In this document: piece after piece, positions 49,838 to 59,014 of the stretch
Position numbering within the stretch: the first letter of the stretch is position 1
Layout of the letters: each line of letters starts with the position of its first letter
DNA from: Methyloversatilis sp.
GTDB taxonomy: Bacteria; Pseudomonadota; Gammaproteobacteria; Burkholderiales; Rhodocyclaceae
NCBI RefSeq assembly: GCF_030698125.1
Contig: NZ_JAUYNV010000033.1
Coordinates: 1 to 64,000, forward strand
Direction of reading: 5' to 3'
DNA: 64,000 nt
The notes under the pieces: generated by a model
Databases searched by the model: none
Told to the model about the DNA's origin: nothing
The model's input: only the letters and a program-made list of their open reading frames with translations
Program-made: the position numbers and the translations under genes

Positions 49838-51325
49838 TCAGCGCTTGCCGTTGCCGCCCAGCAATGCGGCGACCTGTCGCTTGCCGCGCCGGGCGCTGCC
49901 TGCGGTGCCGTCGGCCGTCGCGGCCGGGCCATCGCCGGAGGGCAGTGATTCGTACGGCTTGCTGAAGTCGAAGCCGTCCGCTGCAACCTGGCTCGCCGAT
50001 GAACGCGGACTGCGCGGCGCACGCACGGCGTCGCCGGGCGATGACCGGCCGCGACGGGCTGCGCTTTCGGGGCGTTCCGGCCGCTCACCGCTGCTGGCGG
50101 CGGCGCGTTCCCGCGGACGTTCGCCACCACGCGCTTCGCGCGGACTCGATTCGCGCGCTTCGCGTTGCCGGGCGCGGCCCGGGTCGAAGCCTTCCGGTGT
50201 TGCCGGCTCGATTTCCTTGCGGATCAGCTTTTCGATGTCGGCCACGCGACCGCGCTCTTCCGGCGCCATCAGCGAAATCGCTTCGCCGCTGCGCCCGGCG
50301 CGGCCGGTGCGGCCTATCCGGTGTACATAATCTTCCGCGTTGTGCGGCAGCTCGAAATTGATGACGAAGGGCAGGTCCTCAATGTCGAGCCCGCGCGCCG
50401 CGACGTCGGTCGCGACCAGCACGCGCACGGCACCGCTCTTGAACGCTTCCAGCGCCTCGGTGCGCTGCTGCTGGCTCTTGTCGCCGTGGATGGCGTCGGC
50501 CGCCACACCCTGACGGATCAGGTGCACCGCCAGCCGGCTGGCGCCGAACTTGGTATTGACGAACACCAGCGCCTGACGCGACACGTAGTCCGGCTGCGTC
50601 AGCAGGTGCGTCAGCAGCGCACGCTTGTCGTCGGTCGCGCAGGCGTGCACCTTGTGCGTGACGGTTTCGGCCGTGGCATTGCGGCGTGCGACCTCGATCA
50701 GCTGCGGGTCGCGCAGCATGGCCTGCGCCAGTTTCTTGATTTCTTCCGAGAAGGTGGCCGAAAACAGCAGGCTCTGCCGCTGTGCGGGCAGCAGCGCGAG
50801 GATGCGCTTGATGTCCGGGATGAAACCCATGTCCAGCATGCGGTCGGCTTCGTCCAGCACCAGCATCTGCACCTGGCCGAGCGCGATGCTCTTGCCTTCG
50901 ACGTGATCGAGCAGACGACCCGGCGTGGCGACGACGATTTCGCGGCCTTCGCGCAACTCCTTCACCTGCGCCTTCATGTCCACGCCGCCGTAGATGCAGA
51001 CCGAACGCAGCGGCAGGTGTTTGGAATAGGTGCGCACGCTCTCATGCACCTGCATCGCCAGTTCGCGCGTCGGGCAGACGATCAGCGCGCGCACCGGGTG
51101 ACGGGCCGGCGATGGCGAACTGCTGGAATGCGGTGCGAGGCGCTGCAGCAGCGGCAGCGTGAAGCCGGCGGTCTTGCCGGTGCCGGTCTGGGCGCCGCCC
51201 ATGACGTCGCGGCCGGCCAGAATGATGGGAATGGCCTGTGCCTGGATCGGCGTCGGCGTGGTGTAGCCGGTGTCTGCGACAGCGCGCAGCAATTCGGGGA
51301 TGAGCCCGAGTTCTTCAAACGACAT
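49838..51325 (-). CDS. rhlE: DEAD-box RNA helicase, RhlE type
   Basis: 495 aa from ATG 51325 (MSFEELGLIPELLRAV). Complete helicase core: Q-motif PTPIQAQAIP, AQTGTGKT, PTRELAMQV, DEADRMLDMGF, SATF, and HRIGRTGRAGRSG, within about 380 residues. The C-terminal 115 residues are Arg/Ser/Gly/Pro-rich and disordered, as in RhlE proteins, and probably bind RNA. Role in ribosome assembly and RNA remodelling is from the family. Confidence 0.93.
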   Translation of the reverse strand: MSFEELGLIPELLRAVADTGYTTPTPIQAQAIPIILAGRDVMGGAQTGTGKTAGFTLPLLQRLAPHSSSSPSPARHPVRALIVCPTRELAMQVHESVRTYSKHLPLRSVCIYGGVDMKAQVKELREGREIVVATPGRLLDHVEGKSIALGQVQMLVLDEADRMLDMGFIPDIKRILALLPAQRQSLLFSATFSEEIKKLAQAMLRDPQLIEVARRNATAETVTHKVHACATDDKRALLTHLLTQPDYVSRQALVFVNTKFGASRLAVHLIRQGVAADAIHGDKSQQQRTEALEAFKSGAVRVLVATDVAARGLDIEDLPFVINFELPHNAEDYVHRIGRTGRAGRSGEAISLMAPEERGRVADIEKLIRKEIEPATPEGFDPGRARQREARESSPREARGGERPRERAAASSGERPERPESAARRGRSSPGDAVRAPRSPRSSASQVAADGFDFSKPYESLPSGDGPAATADGTAGSARRGKRQVAALLGGNGKR

Positions 51326-51711
51326 GTATGCGAAGCTCTTTGTGTAAGGACTTCCGCCTGGCATGCCGGTTCAGGCTGGGGAAATCGGTTCCGGAAAACC
51401 CGGCGCGAGTGCGCGCCAGCGTGAGCCTGGCGCGGTTATCGAGCCCGGGGCGCAGGCGCCTGGGCGGGGGAAGTGGAGGATCGGGCCGGGCAATCCGGCC
51501 GGATCGGAAACTCCGGGCCCCGCCATGACCGGCGAGGCGACTGCGCGTGCATTATCGCACAGTGCAGGATCGCGTCTCCGTGTGGCGCGGATTCGACGTT
51601 CAGGAACCCGGGCGCGAGCTTGTGTGGGCTTCCTGTGAGCGACCCCTGTGGTAGCCGCTCCCACAACAGGAGCTCCCACTCAGCAGGCCCCCCCCACAGC
51701 AGGCGCTCAGC
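51326..51711. other. Intergenic region between rhlE and rlmM
   Basis: No gene. A degenerate REP-like string (TGTGGTAGCCGCTCCCACA) lies at about 51648-51667, just after the rlmM end. The rest is featureless GC-rich DNA that should hold the rhlE promoter. Confidence 0.45.
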
Positions 51712-52812
51712 TCAGCCGTGCCGGCGGCGGGCGGAAGCGGACTTGCCGGGCACACCCAGGTAGCCGGTGACTTCCTCGCGGTCGTGGTAGAGCTGGCGGA
51801 AACGCAGTTCGTGCTTCTTGTCGACCGACTCCAGCGCTTCGGCGATCAGGTCGGAACACAGCTGCAGTTCTTCATAGCGGCGCTTCATCGGCAGCTTCAG
51901 GTTGAAGATGGCGTGCTGGCAGAGGCCCTGCGCCACCCAGCGCGCCACCAGAGCCGCGACCCGGCGCGGCTGTTCGACCATGTCGCACACCAGCCAGTCG
52001 ACCGGCTTGCGCGGCACGAAGCGGAAACCATCTTCCTTCTTGTGGCGCACCTGGCCGGTTTCGAGCAATTCGGGCTTCATCGGCCCGTTGTCGACCGCAG
52101 TCACTTCGAAATGGCGCGACACGAGGTGCCAGGTCCAGCCACCCGGTGCGGCGCCGAGGTCGACCGCACTCATGCCGGGCTTGATCAGCCTTTCCTGTTC
52201 GTCTTCGGTCAGCAGGCTGTGAAACGCTTCGGCCAGCTTGAGCGTGGAGCGCGACGGCGCCTCGCGCGGCATGCGCAGGCGCGGGATGCCGCCCGGCCAC
52301 TCGCTGCGACGGCCGGGCCACGAAAGCGCCACCGTGGCGCGGTCGGCCGCGGTGAAGAAGATGTGCAGGCGCGGTGCATCGCGGTCGTCGCTGAAGGCGT
52401 TGGCCGCTTCGAGCGCCTGACTGACGAAGCCTTCCAGCTTGCGGCTGAGGCCGGACAACGCCTTCACGGTGTCGGTGTCCGGCGTTTCGATCAGGAAGTC
52501 GCTGAACCCCGGCGCCAGTTCAAGCGCGGCTTCGACCACCGGCGTGACGCGGTCGCGCGGCGTCATGCCTTCTACGGTACGGCCCGCCCACACCAGCTGG
52601 CGGGCAAACGTGAGGTCCTGCCAGCTCAGCTTGCGCATCAGTGCGCTCAACGCGCGTGCATCGGCAAATGCTTCGACATAGCCACTGCCGGCCTGGGCCT
52701 GCGGTTCGATCATCTGGCCGGCGTCGCCGCAGCGGTCCATGATCTCCTGCGCGCATTCGCGCTCGAAGCCGGCACGGCAATACAGCAGCAGGCCGAGGGG
52801 ATTTGTTTTCAA
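51712..52812 (-). CDS. rlmM: 23S rRNA C2498 2'-O-ribose methyltransferase
   Basis: 366 aa. N-terminal THUMP-like domain (LLLYCRAGFERECAQEIMD) and C-terminal Rossmann methyltransferase (MSAVDLGAAPGGWTWHLV, VDWLVCDMVEQPRRVA, NLKLPMKRR) with the K-D-K-E type active site of RlmM. The start codon is TTG at 52812; no in-frame ATG fits the conserved N-terminus. Full length. Confidence 0.94.
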   Translation of the reverse strand: MKTNPLGLLLYCRAGFERECAQEIMDRCGDAGQMIEPQAQAGSGYVEAFADARALSALMRKLSWQDLTFARQLVWAGRTVEGMTPRDRVTPVVEAALELAPGFSDFLIETPDTDTVKALSGLSRKLEGFVSQALEAANAFSDDRDAPRLHIFFTAADRATVALSWPGRRSEWPGGIPRLRMPREAPSRSTLKLAEAFHSLLTEDEQERLIKPGMSAVDLGAAPGGWTWHLVSRHFEVTAVDNGPMKPELLETGQVRHKKEDGFRFVPRKPVDWLVCDMVEQPRRVAALVARWVAQGLCQHAIFNLKLPMKRRYEELQLCSDLIAEALESVDKKHELRFRQLYHDREEVTGYLGVPGKSASARRRHG

Positions 52813-52922
52813 GGTGTTTCCGATCTGGGTGAATCCGCGCCGGGCCGACCGGTCTGTGTTACATGTCGCGTCCTTGGGGACGCAATCCGGTTTGCCGCAT
52901 GAATCTTACGAAAGTTACCGGA

Positions 52923-53981
52923 ATGAAGCCTGTCGGCACGAAGGATATCGCGCGCCGCCGTCTCGGACGCTCGACGCTTGAGGTCCCGGCCATCGGGCTG
53001 GGCACGATGACCTTCGGTCAGCAGGTCGACGAGCGCACGGCCCACGCCATCATGGACGAGGCCTTCGAGGCCGGCATCGACTTTCTCGACGCGGCCGAAA
53101 TGTACCCGGTCCCGGCGCGCGCGGAAACCTTCGGCGACACCGAACGCATCGTCGGCAGCTGGCTTGCGCATCGCCCGCGTGAATCGGTCATCGTGGCGAC
53201 CAAGGTGGCCGGACCGGCGCGCGGCATCGAATGGATACGCGGCGGGCCGCTGGCGCTCGATGAAAGCAATATCCGTCAGGCCGTCGAAGGATCGCTCGCG
53301 CGGCTGCGCACCGACTACATCGACCTGTACCAGATCCACTGGCCGGCGCGCAATGTGCCGATGTTCGGCCAGTACGAATACGACCCGGGGGGCGAGCGCG
53401 AGGCGGAGTCGCTGCGCAGCCAGCTCGAGGCGCTCGGCCGGCTGATCGATGCGGGCAAGATCCGCCACATCGGGGTGTCGAACGAAACGCCATGGGGGCT
53501 GATGACCTGCCTGCGGCTGGCCGACGAAGGTCTGCCGCGCGTGGTGAGCATCCAGAACGCCTACCACCTGATGAACCGAACCTTCGATGTCGGCCTGTCC
53601 GAGGTGTGTACGCGCGAGCAGGTGTCGCTGCTGGCGTACTCGCCGCTGGGCTTCGGCCACCTGACCGGCAAATACGCCGAACGCGCCGACGCGGCCGGTC
53701 GCATCACCGAATTTCCGCAGTTCGGTCAGCGTTACTTCAAGGAGAACGTGGCGCCGGCTTCGCGCGCCTACGCCCAGCTGGCGCACGAACACGGACTTAC
53801 GGCTACCCAGTTGGCGCTCGCGTTCTGCTATCGGCGCCATGCGGTGGCGAGTACCCTGATCGGTGTGACCACGCGCAGCCAGTTGCGGGAGAACATCGAT
53901 GCGTGGGCCGTAACGCTGTCGAACGCGCTGAACGAAGCCATCGACGCGCTGCACCTGCGCTATACCAATCCGGCGCCGTGA
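52923..53981 (+). CDS. Aldo/keto reductase (Tas-like)
   Basis: 352 aa from ATG 52923 (MKPVGTKDIARRRLGRSTLEVPAIGLGTMTFG); ATG 52899 is an alternative. NADPH-dependent reductase barrel with catalytic Asp/Tyr (LDAAEMYPVP), Lys (VATKVAG) and His (YQIHWPARN), and the coenzyme motif near SQLRENIDAW. Most like E. coli Tas. Physiological substrate unknown. Divergent from rlmM. Confidence 0.88.
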   Translation: MKPVGTKDIARRRLGRSTLEVPAIGLGTMTFGQQVDERTAHAIMDEAFEAGIDFLDAAEMYPVPARAETFGDTERIVGSWLAHRPRESVIVATKVAGPARGIEWIRGGPLALDESNIRQAVEGSLARLRTDYIDLYQIHWPARNVPMFGQYEYDPGGEREAESLRSQLEALGRLIDAGKIRHIGVSNETPWGLMTCLRLADEGLPRVVSIQNAYHLMNRTFDVGLSEVCTREQVSLLAYSPLGFGHLTGKYAERADAAGRITEFPQFGQRYFKENVAPASRAYAQLAHEHGLTATQLALAFCYRRHAVASTLIGVTTRSQLRENIDAWAVTLSNALNEAIDALHLRYTNPAP

Positions 53982-54019
53982 CGGGGCGCCCAGCCATGTT
54001 GTACAGAGGAGATTTCCGG

Positions 54020-55402
54020 ATGTTCATCAAGCCGTTAGCCGCGTTGATCGCGGCCAGCGTCATGCTCGCGCCAATGTCGGCGACAGCCAACCCAGCAACC
54101 GCGAAGCCGGCGGCCAGCGCCAAGGCGGGCAAACCCGCCGCCAAGGCCAGTGCGAAAGCCGGCACCAAGGCCGCCGCGCCGAAAGAAGCCACCGAGATCG
54201 AACTGGCGCACGGCCTGGACGAGGCCACGGCAATTGCCCTGCAGGCGCTGGTGGATGACTTCAACGCCGGCGGCAAGGCCAGACAGAAGATCGTGCTCAG
54301 CACGCGCAACTGGGAAGAAACGGACGCTGCGGCGCCTGCACTCCCGGCCATGCTGGTGCTCGACGACGGCGCGCGCCAGCGCTTCCTCGATGGCAAGCCG
54401 CGCTACACCCCGCTGCATCAGGTGATGACGACCGCGAAGGAAAAATTCACCCACGCAGCGATTCCTGCGCCGATGCCGCCCTATCTGAATGGTGCGAAAG
54501 GCCGCCTGAACGCGCTGCCGATCGGGCTCACGACACCGGTCATGTTCTACAACCGCGACGCCTTCAGCCGTGTCGGACTTGACCCGAACGTGCCGCCGAC
54601 GCACTGGTTCTCGCTGCAGGAAGCGCTCGGCACATTGCGCGATGGCGGCTACGCCTGCCCCTACACCAGCGCGCGTCCGACGCAGATCCACGTGGACAAC
54701 ATCAGCGCCTGGCACAACGAGCCGTTCGCGCGCAAGCAGGGCAAGACCGGCGAAGCGCTCGCCATCAACGGCCTGGTGCAGGTGAAGCATCTGGCCATGA
54801 TGTCTTCCTGGTACAAGAGCCGCTACCTGCACATTTTCGGTCGCGCTGACGAGGCGGTGCCGATGTTTGCCGGCGGCCAGTGTCAGGTGCTGACGGCACG
54901 CTCCTCGGCCTGGCCGCAGATCAAGCGCGATGCCAGGTTCGATGTCGGCGTCGCAGCGCTGCCCTTTCACGAAGACATCCGCAACGCGCCGCGCCATACG
55001 CTGGCCGATGGTGCCAGCCTGTGGGTGAGCGCCGGTCGCGGCGCCGAGGAAACGCGCACCATCGCGCGCTTTGTCACCTTCCTGCTCGATCCGGACCGCC
55101 AGGCCCGGTGGTCGCTGGCCACCGGCTTCATCCCGCTTAACCGCGCCGGCATGGTGGCCATCAGCCCGGTCGATGCGCCGACCGCGGACAGCGTCGCCCG
55201 GGTGGCACTGCGCCAGCTGGCCGGTCGCGCCGGTGCGAAGGACGAGCAGACCAGCATCGCCGCCAGCAACCCGCGCGTGCGTGCGGTGCTCGACGAAGAA
55301 CTGGAAGAATTGTGGGCCGACCGCAAGCCGGCCAAGGCTGTGCTCGACACGGCGGTGCTGAGGGCAGGTCCATGTGTGAAGTCGATCAACTCGTCCTGCT
55401 GA
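54020..55402 (+). CDS. UgpB-like glycerol-3-phosphate family binding protein
   Basis: 460 aa from ATG 54020, with AGAGGAG upstream. Signal peptide ending SATAN, then an unusual linker of about 35 residues rich in Ala and Lys (AKAGKPAAKASAKAGTKAAA), then a family 1 binding domain. Similarity to UgpB is clear in TPVMFYNRDAFSRVGLDP, DNISAWHNEPFA, VQVKHLAMM, GASLWV and VRAVLDEELEELW. No ugpA, ugpE or ugpC is present, so transport partners must be elsewhere or the protein has another role. Proximity to ugpQ and glpK supports a glycerophosphate-related ligand. The 3' end overlaps the next gene by 31 nt. Confidence 0.78.
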   Translation: MFIKPLAALIAASVMLAPMSATANPATAKPAASAKAGKPAAKASAKAGTKAAAPKEATEIELAHGLDEATAIALQALVDDFNAGGKARQKIVLSTRNWEETDAAAPALPAMLVLDDGARQRFLDGKPRYTPLHQVMTTAKEKFTHAAIPAPMPPYLNGAKGRLNALPIGLTTPVMFYNRDAFSRVGLDPNVPPTHWFSLQEALGTLRDGGYACPYTSARPTQIHVDNISAWHNEPFARKQGKTGEALAINGLVQVKHLAMMSSWYKSRYLHIFGRADEAVPMFAGGQCQVLTARSSAWPQIKRDARFDVGVAALPFHEDIRNAPRHTLADGASLWVSAGRGAEETRTIARFVTFLLDPDRQARWSLATGFIPLNRAGMVAISPVDAPTADSVARVALRQLAGRAGAKDEQTSIAASNPRVRAVLDEELEELWADRKPAKAVLDTAVLRAGPCVKSINSSC

Positions 55403-55608
55403 TCCGCTCGGCGCGTGAAGACGCGTCGGTCGGAGAACCGCTGCGCCGGCTGCTCGCGCTCGACGACGCGGCGCGCGTCAAGGCGATCGAGAAGTGGGTG
55501 CGCGAAGGCGTCGCCGCCGGCACGTCGGTGGGAATGCTGAGCGCCATCGCGTGGCTGACCGACGACGACGTCGCGCGTCAGGCGCGCGAGTTGCTCGATC
55601 CCGCCTGA
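55372..55608 (+). CDS. Small hypothetical protein between the UgpB-like gene and ugpQ
   Basis: 78 aa from ATG 55372 (MCEVDQLVLLIRSAREDASVGEPLRR). Acidic and helical, no membrane segment. It overlaps the UgpB-like gene by 31 nt and ends 10 nt before ugpQ, so it is embedded in the operon. Family not recognised. Confidence 0.6.
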   Translation: MCEVDQLVLLIRSAREDASVGEPLRRLLALDDAARVKAIEKWVREGVAAGTSVGMLSAIAWLTDDDVARQARELLDPA

Positions 55609-55618
55609 AGCCGACCCG

Positions 55619-56365
55619 ATGACGTCCAGGCTGTCGCCCTGGCGCTATCCGCTATGGATCGCCCATCGCGGCGGTGGCTCGGCGGCGCCGGAGAATACGC
55701 TCGCCGCGATCCGCATCGGTGCGGCAGCCGGCTTCGGCATGGTCGAGTTCGACGTCATGCTGAGCCGCGATGGTGTGCCGCTGCTGATCCACGACGAAAC
55801 CCTGGAACGCACGACCGACGGCGTGGGCGCGGTCAGCGCGCTCGACGCCGAGGCGCTGCTGCGCCTGGACGCCGGGCGCTGGCACGGCCCGGCTTTTGCC
55901 GGTGAGCGCATTCCGACGCTGGATCAGGCGCTCGATTGCCTGCTCGAGCTGGACATCACCGCCAACATCGAAATCAAGCCGGCCATCGGCTTTGAACGGC
56001 GCACCGGCGAAGTCGTCGCGCTCGCGGTCGCCGCGCGCTGGCCTGCCGGCCTGCGGCCGCCGCTGCTGTCCTCGTTCTCGATGGACGCCCTCGAGGCGGC
56101 GCGCGAGGCGGCGCCCGATCTGCCGCGCGGTCTGCTGTTCGACGACATTCCCGATGACTGGCCGGCCCGCTTGCGCCAACACGCCGCGGTGTCCATCCAT
56201 TGCAACGAGGCGGCTCTCGACGATGACGTCTTGCGCCAGGTGTGCGACGCGGGTGTGCCACTGCTCTGCTACACGGTCAACGACATGGCGCGCGCGCGCG
56301 ACCTGATCGCGGCCGGTGTGCGCGGGCTGTTCACCGACTGCATGGCGTTCGGCCGGCCGGGCTGA
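55619..56365 (+). CDS. ugpQ: Glycerophosphodiester phosphodiesterase
   Basis: 248 aa cytosolic enzyme that splits glycerophosphodiesters into glycerol-3-phosphate and an alcohol. Active-site motifs IAHRGGGSAAPENTLAA, EFDVMLSRDGVPLLIHDETLERTTDG and NIEIKP, plus the C-terminal GVRGLFTDCM. No signal peptide, matching cytosolic UgpQ. It is coupled to the UgpB-like gene upstream. Confidence 0.92.
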   Translation: MTSRLSPWRYPLWIAHRGGGSAAPENTLAAIRIGAAAGFGMVEFDVMLSRDGVPLLIHDETLERTTDGVGAVSALDAEALLRLDAGRWHGPAFAGERIPTLDQALDCLLELDITANIEIKPAIGFERRTGEVVALAVAARWPAGLRPPLLSSFSMDALEAAREAAPDLPRGLLFDDIPDDWPARLRQHAAVSIHCNEAALDDDVLRQVCDAGVPLLCYTVNDMARARDLIAAGVRGLFTDCMAFGRPG

Positions 56366-56387
56366 GCAGCACCGGCATGTGGACGAT

Positions 56388-56478
56388 GTTGGGCATCGTT
56401 GCGCTCACCCCAACCTACGGAACGCGATTTGGCGGCGGCTTGCCGGAGTAGGTTGGGGTGAGCGCAGCGATGCCCAAC
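56388..56478. repeat. 91-nt inverted-repeat element downstream of ugpQ
   Basis: GTTGGGCATCGTTGCGCTCACCCCAACCTACGG is mirrored by CCGGAGTAGGTTGGGGTGAGCGCAGCGATGCCCAAC, giving arms of about 33-35 nt around a 22-24-nt loop. The string TAGGTTGGGGTGAGCGCAGCGA is a common bacterial interspersed repeat type. It also forms a hairpin that could protect or terminate the transcripts from both sides. Confidence 0.85.
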
Positions 56479-56578
56479 GACAGCCCCAACCCCATGAACA
56501 CCCGCCGCCCCATCTGCGGCGGCGGATTCGCGCTCGTGTTCGCTGTCGCGCGGGGCAGGCGGGCGAAGTGCCGGGGCG

Positions 56579-57427
56579 CTACAGGGGCGCCATCCGCGTC
56601 ACCGCGTATTTGCCGAAGATGCGGTCCAGCGTGCCGTCGCGCGCCATGTCCGCGATGGCGTCCTGTAGCGCTTGCGCCAGTTCCACGTTATCTGCCTCGA
56701 CCGCGAGGCCGAGCGCCCAGCCGGCCTGCGGCAGGCCGGGCAGCGGCGGTGGCGTGCTGATGACGAATTTAGCGCCGGTCGCGGCCTTGATCGGTTCGAC
56801 CTGACTGCGCATGCCGAAGAACCCGGCGATACGGCCTTCTTCCAGCGCGCGCTGCGCCTCGTACGGCGAATGGAAATGATGGATCTGCTCGCGCAGGCGG
56901 CCCGCGTCCGACGACAGCAGCGCGAACGACATGATGGATTCCGTTTCGACCCCCAGTGACTGGTCGGTCACGTCGGTGATGGCGTCGAGCTTGGGCAGCA
57001 GTTCCGTGGTGCGGATCACTGCCATGGTTTCGCGGTGGTAGGGCGCGAATATCTTCACCTGCGGGTTGCGGAAGCTCATTCCCGGGTCGACCGGCACATG
57101 CACCATCACGTCGGACGGGCCCGGCCCGAGACCGAGGAAATTGCCTTTCCAGACGATGTTGCGCAAATCGTCGTCCATGTTTTCGCCCGCGTCGTATGCG
57201 CGTACGTCGACCGCGACGCCGAGCCTTTCGGCCAGCGCGCGCCCGAGCTCGACGTCGATGCCGGTGCCCTGATCGGAATAGGGCGGGAAGTCCTTGTAGA
57301 CGCCGACGCGCAGCGTACCGCTGCTGCGGATCTGCGCCAGATCGCGCGCCTGGGCGCCGCTGTAGGCAATGGTGCACACGGCGGCGATCGCGGCCGTGAC
57401 GAGGCAGGTGAACGAGACCGGACGCAT
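56579..57427 (-). CDS. Second MxaJ/XoxJ-like periplasmic binding protein
   Basis: 282 aa from ATG 57427, with AAGGAG upstream. Signal peptide to about YSGAQA, SBP_bac_3 fold (LRVGVYKDFPPYSD, TGIDVELGRALAERLGV). It is a clear paralogue of 46426-47262, sharing ENMDDDLRN-VW-G, LGLGP-DVM-HVPVD and FAPYHRE. It is divergent from a NarL-type two-component system with 171 nt between. Possible roles are PQQ-dehydrogenase accessory protein or periplasmic sensor partner of the kinase. The latter is inference from position only. Confidence 0.78.
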   Translation of the reverse strand: MRPVSFTCLVTAAIAAVCTIAYSGAQARDLAQIRSSGTLRVGVYKDFPPYSDQGTGIDVELGRALAERLGVAVDVRAYDAGENMDDDLRNIVWKGNFLGLGPGPSDVMVHVPVDPGMSFRNPQVKIFAPYHRETMAVIRTTELLPKLDAITDVTDQSLGVETESIMSFALLSSDAGRLREQIHHFHSPYEAQRALEEGRIAGFFGMRSQVEPIKAATGAKFVISTPPPLPGLPQAGWALGLAVEADNVELAQALQDAIADMARDGTLDRIFGKYAVTRMAPL

Positions 57428-57598
57428 GAAGTTTCTCCTTTGGATACGCCGGTGCAGCTTACGGACCGCAACCACGCAGGGCGCCGGCAATATGCCGATC
57501 TTCAGGCGGTCAATTTGCCTGCCGCCCGTCCGAGGCGTCCGTCCTATCATGGCGGCCCACGTTGACATCGTCCGGCAGCAATATCCTGGAACGCCTTC

Positions 57599-59014
57599 AT
57601 GAAACGTGTCGATCTCAAGCGCAGCCTGCTGTTGCGCATAACCCTTTTCGCATTCGTGCTGCTGCTGAGCGCGATCGCCGCCACGCTGCACGAGGCGCGC
57701 AGCCGTATCCGCGCAGACCTGCAGCGCACCGGCGGCACCATCCAGCAACTGATCCAGAATGAAGCGACGAATGCCACCCCGGCCTTCGACCGCGATCTGC
57801 GCGGGCTTGACTTGTCCGCTCTCGCGGGCCTGGGCCGCCTCATTCATTTCTGCGTGCGGGTCGACGACCTGTATTCACGAACGGTTGTGCGGCGCTGTTT
57901 TGGCGACGCTTCCGGACCGCTGTTGCTGCCGGCCTCGCTGATGCAACGGCTGGTCGGCGACGATGCGGTGTTCATCGGCCACGTCGGCAAGTTCCCCGGC
58001 ATCAAGGTGGGCGAACTGACGATCACGCCCAATTTCGCCAGCGAAGCGGCCTCCGTGTGGCGCGACGTGCGCAACCTGCTGTTCATCACCGGCGGCGTAC
58101 TGCTGCTCAACGTGCTGGTCTATCTGCCGGTGCGCCGCGCGCTGCTGCCTACCGCCGACATCCTGAACCGGCTCGCGCGCATGGAAAGAGGCGACCTGAC
58201 GGTGCGCCTGCCGTCCTTCGAACTGGTCGAACTGCAGCGCATCAGCGGGGTGTTCAACCATCTGGCCGACCGCCTGGAACAGACCGTCGCCGAACAGCGG
58301 CAACTGGCCCTGCGACTGCTCGACATCCGCGAGGAAGAACGCCGTCATCTGGCGCGCGAACTGCACGACGAACTGGGGCAGTGCCTGACGTCCATCCAGG
58401 CCGAGGCGGCCTACGTGCGCGAGTTGGCCGGCGACCGACTGCCGACGCTGCTGCCCAGCGCCGAGGCGATTTCGCGCATCACCGCCCACATGATGGAAGT
58501 GCTGCAACTGATCCTGCGCGAACTGCGCCCGGTCGGGCTGGAGGAATTCGGTCTCGCCGCCAGCCTCGAACAACTCGTCGCCAGCCGCAACCGCAGCAGC
58601 CACGGCCGCTGCCTGCATGCGCTGACGATAGTCGGCGAGGTCGACACGCTGGCCGACAACCTGAACGTGAGCCTGTACCGCATCGTCCAGGAAAGCCTGA
58701 CCAACGCGGTCAGGCACGGCGACGCGCGTCACGTCGAGGTATCGCTGCGACGCGACGGCCCGGAACTGCTGTTGCGCATCGATGACGACGGCCTGTCCGA
58801 CCCCGGCACGGGTTTCAGTGGCGGGCTGGGGATGCTCGGCATGAGCGAGCGCGTGCACGCGCTCGGCGGCACGCTGGTGCTGGCCCCGCTCGAGGGCCGC
58901 GGCCTGCGCGTCGAAGTCAGGCTGCGCGTACCGGGTGGGCAGGCGCCGGCCCGCCCGCCGTCGATGCCGCCGCATCCGGAATTCACGCCGGCCGCCAGCG
59001 GAGCGCCGGCATGA
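57599..59014 (+). CDS. NarX/MoxY-like membrane histidine kinase (HisKA_3)
   Basis: 471 aa. Two membrane helices (about 8-27 and 158-178) enclose a periplasmic domain of about 130 residues with two Cys (HFCVRV, VRRCFGD). HAMP (RLARMERGDLTVRLPS), HisKA_3 with H256 (RRHLARELHDELGQ) and a C-terminal ATPase. Kinases of this class (MoxY, PedS2, ExaD-linked systems) control PQQ alcohol dehydrogenases in other bacteria, and the divergent MxaJ-like gene makes that a reasonable hypothesis here. It overlaps the regulator gene (ATGA). Confidence 0.85.
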   Translation: MKRVDLKRSLLLRITLFAFVLLLSAIAATLHEARSRIRADLQRTGGTIQQLIQNEATNATPAFDRDLRGLDLSALAGLGRLIHFCVRVDDLYSRTVVRRCFGDASGPLLLPASLMQRLVGDDAVFIGHVGKFPGIKVGELTITPNFASEAASVWRDVRNLLFITGGVLLLNVLVYLPVRRALLPTADILNRLARMERGDLTVRLPSFELVELQRISGVFNHLADRLEQTVAEQRQLALRLLDIREEERRHLARELHDELGQCLTSIQAEAAYVRELAGDRLPTLLPSAEAISRITAHMMEVLQLILRELRPVGLEEFGLAASLEQLVASRNRSSHGRCLHALTIVGEVDTLADNLNVSLYRIVQESLTNAVRHGDARHVEVSLRRDGPELLLRIDDDGLSDPGTGFSGGLGMLGMSERVHALGGTLVLAPLEGRGLRVEVRLRVPGGQAPARPPSMPPHPEFTPAASGAPA

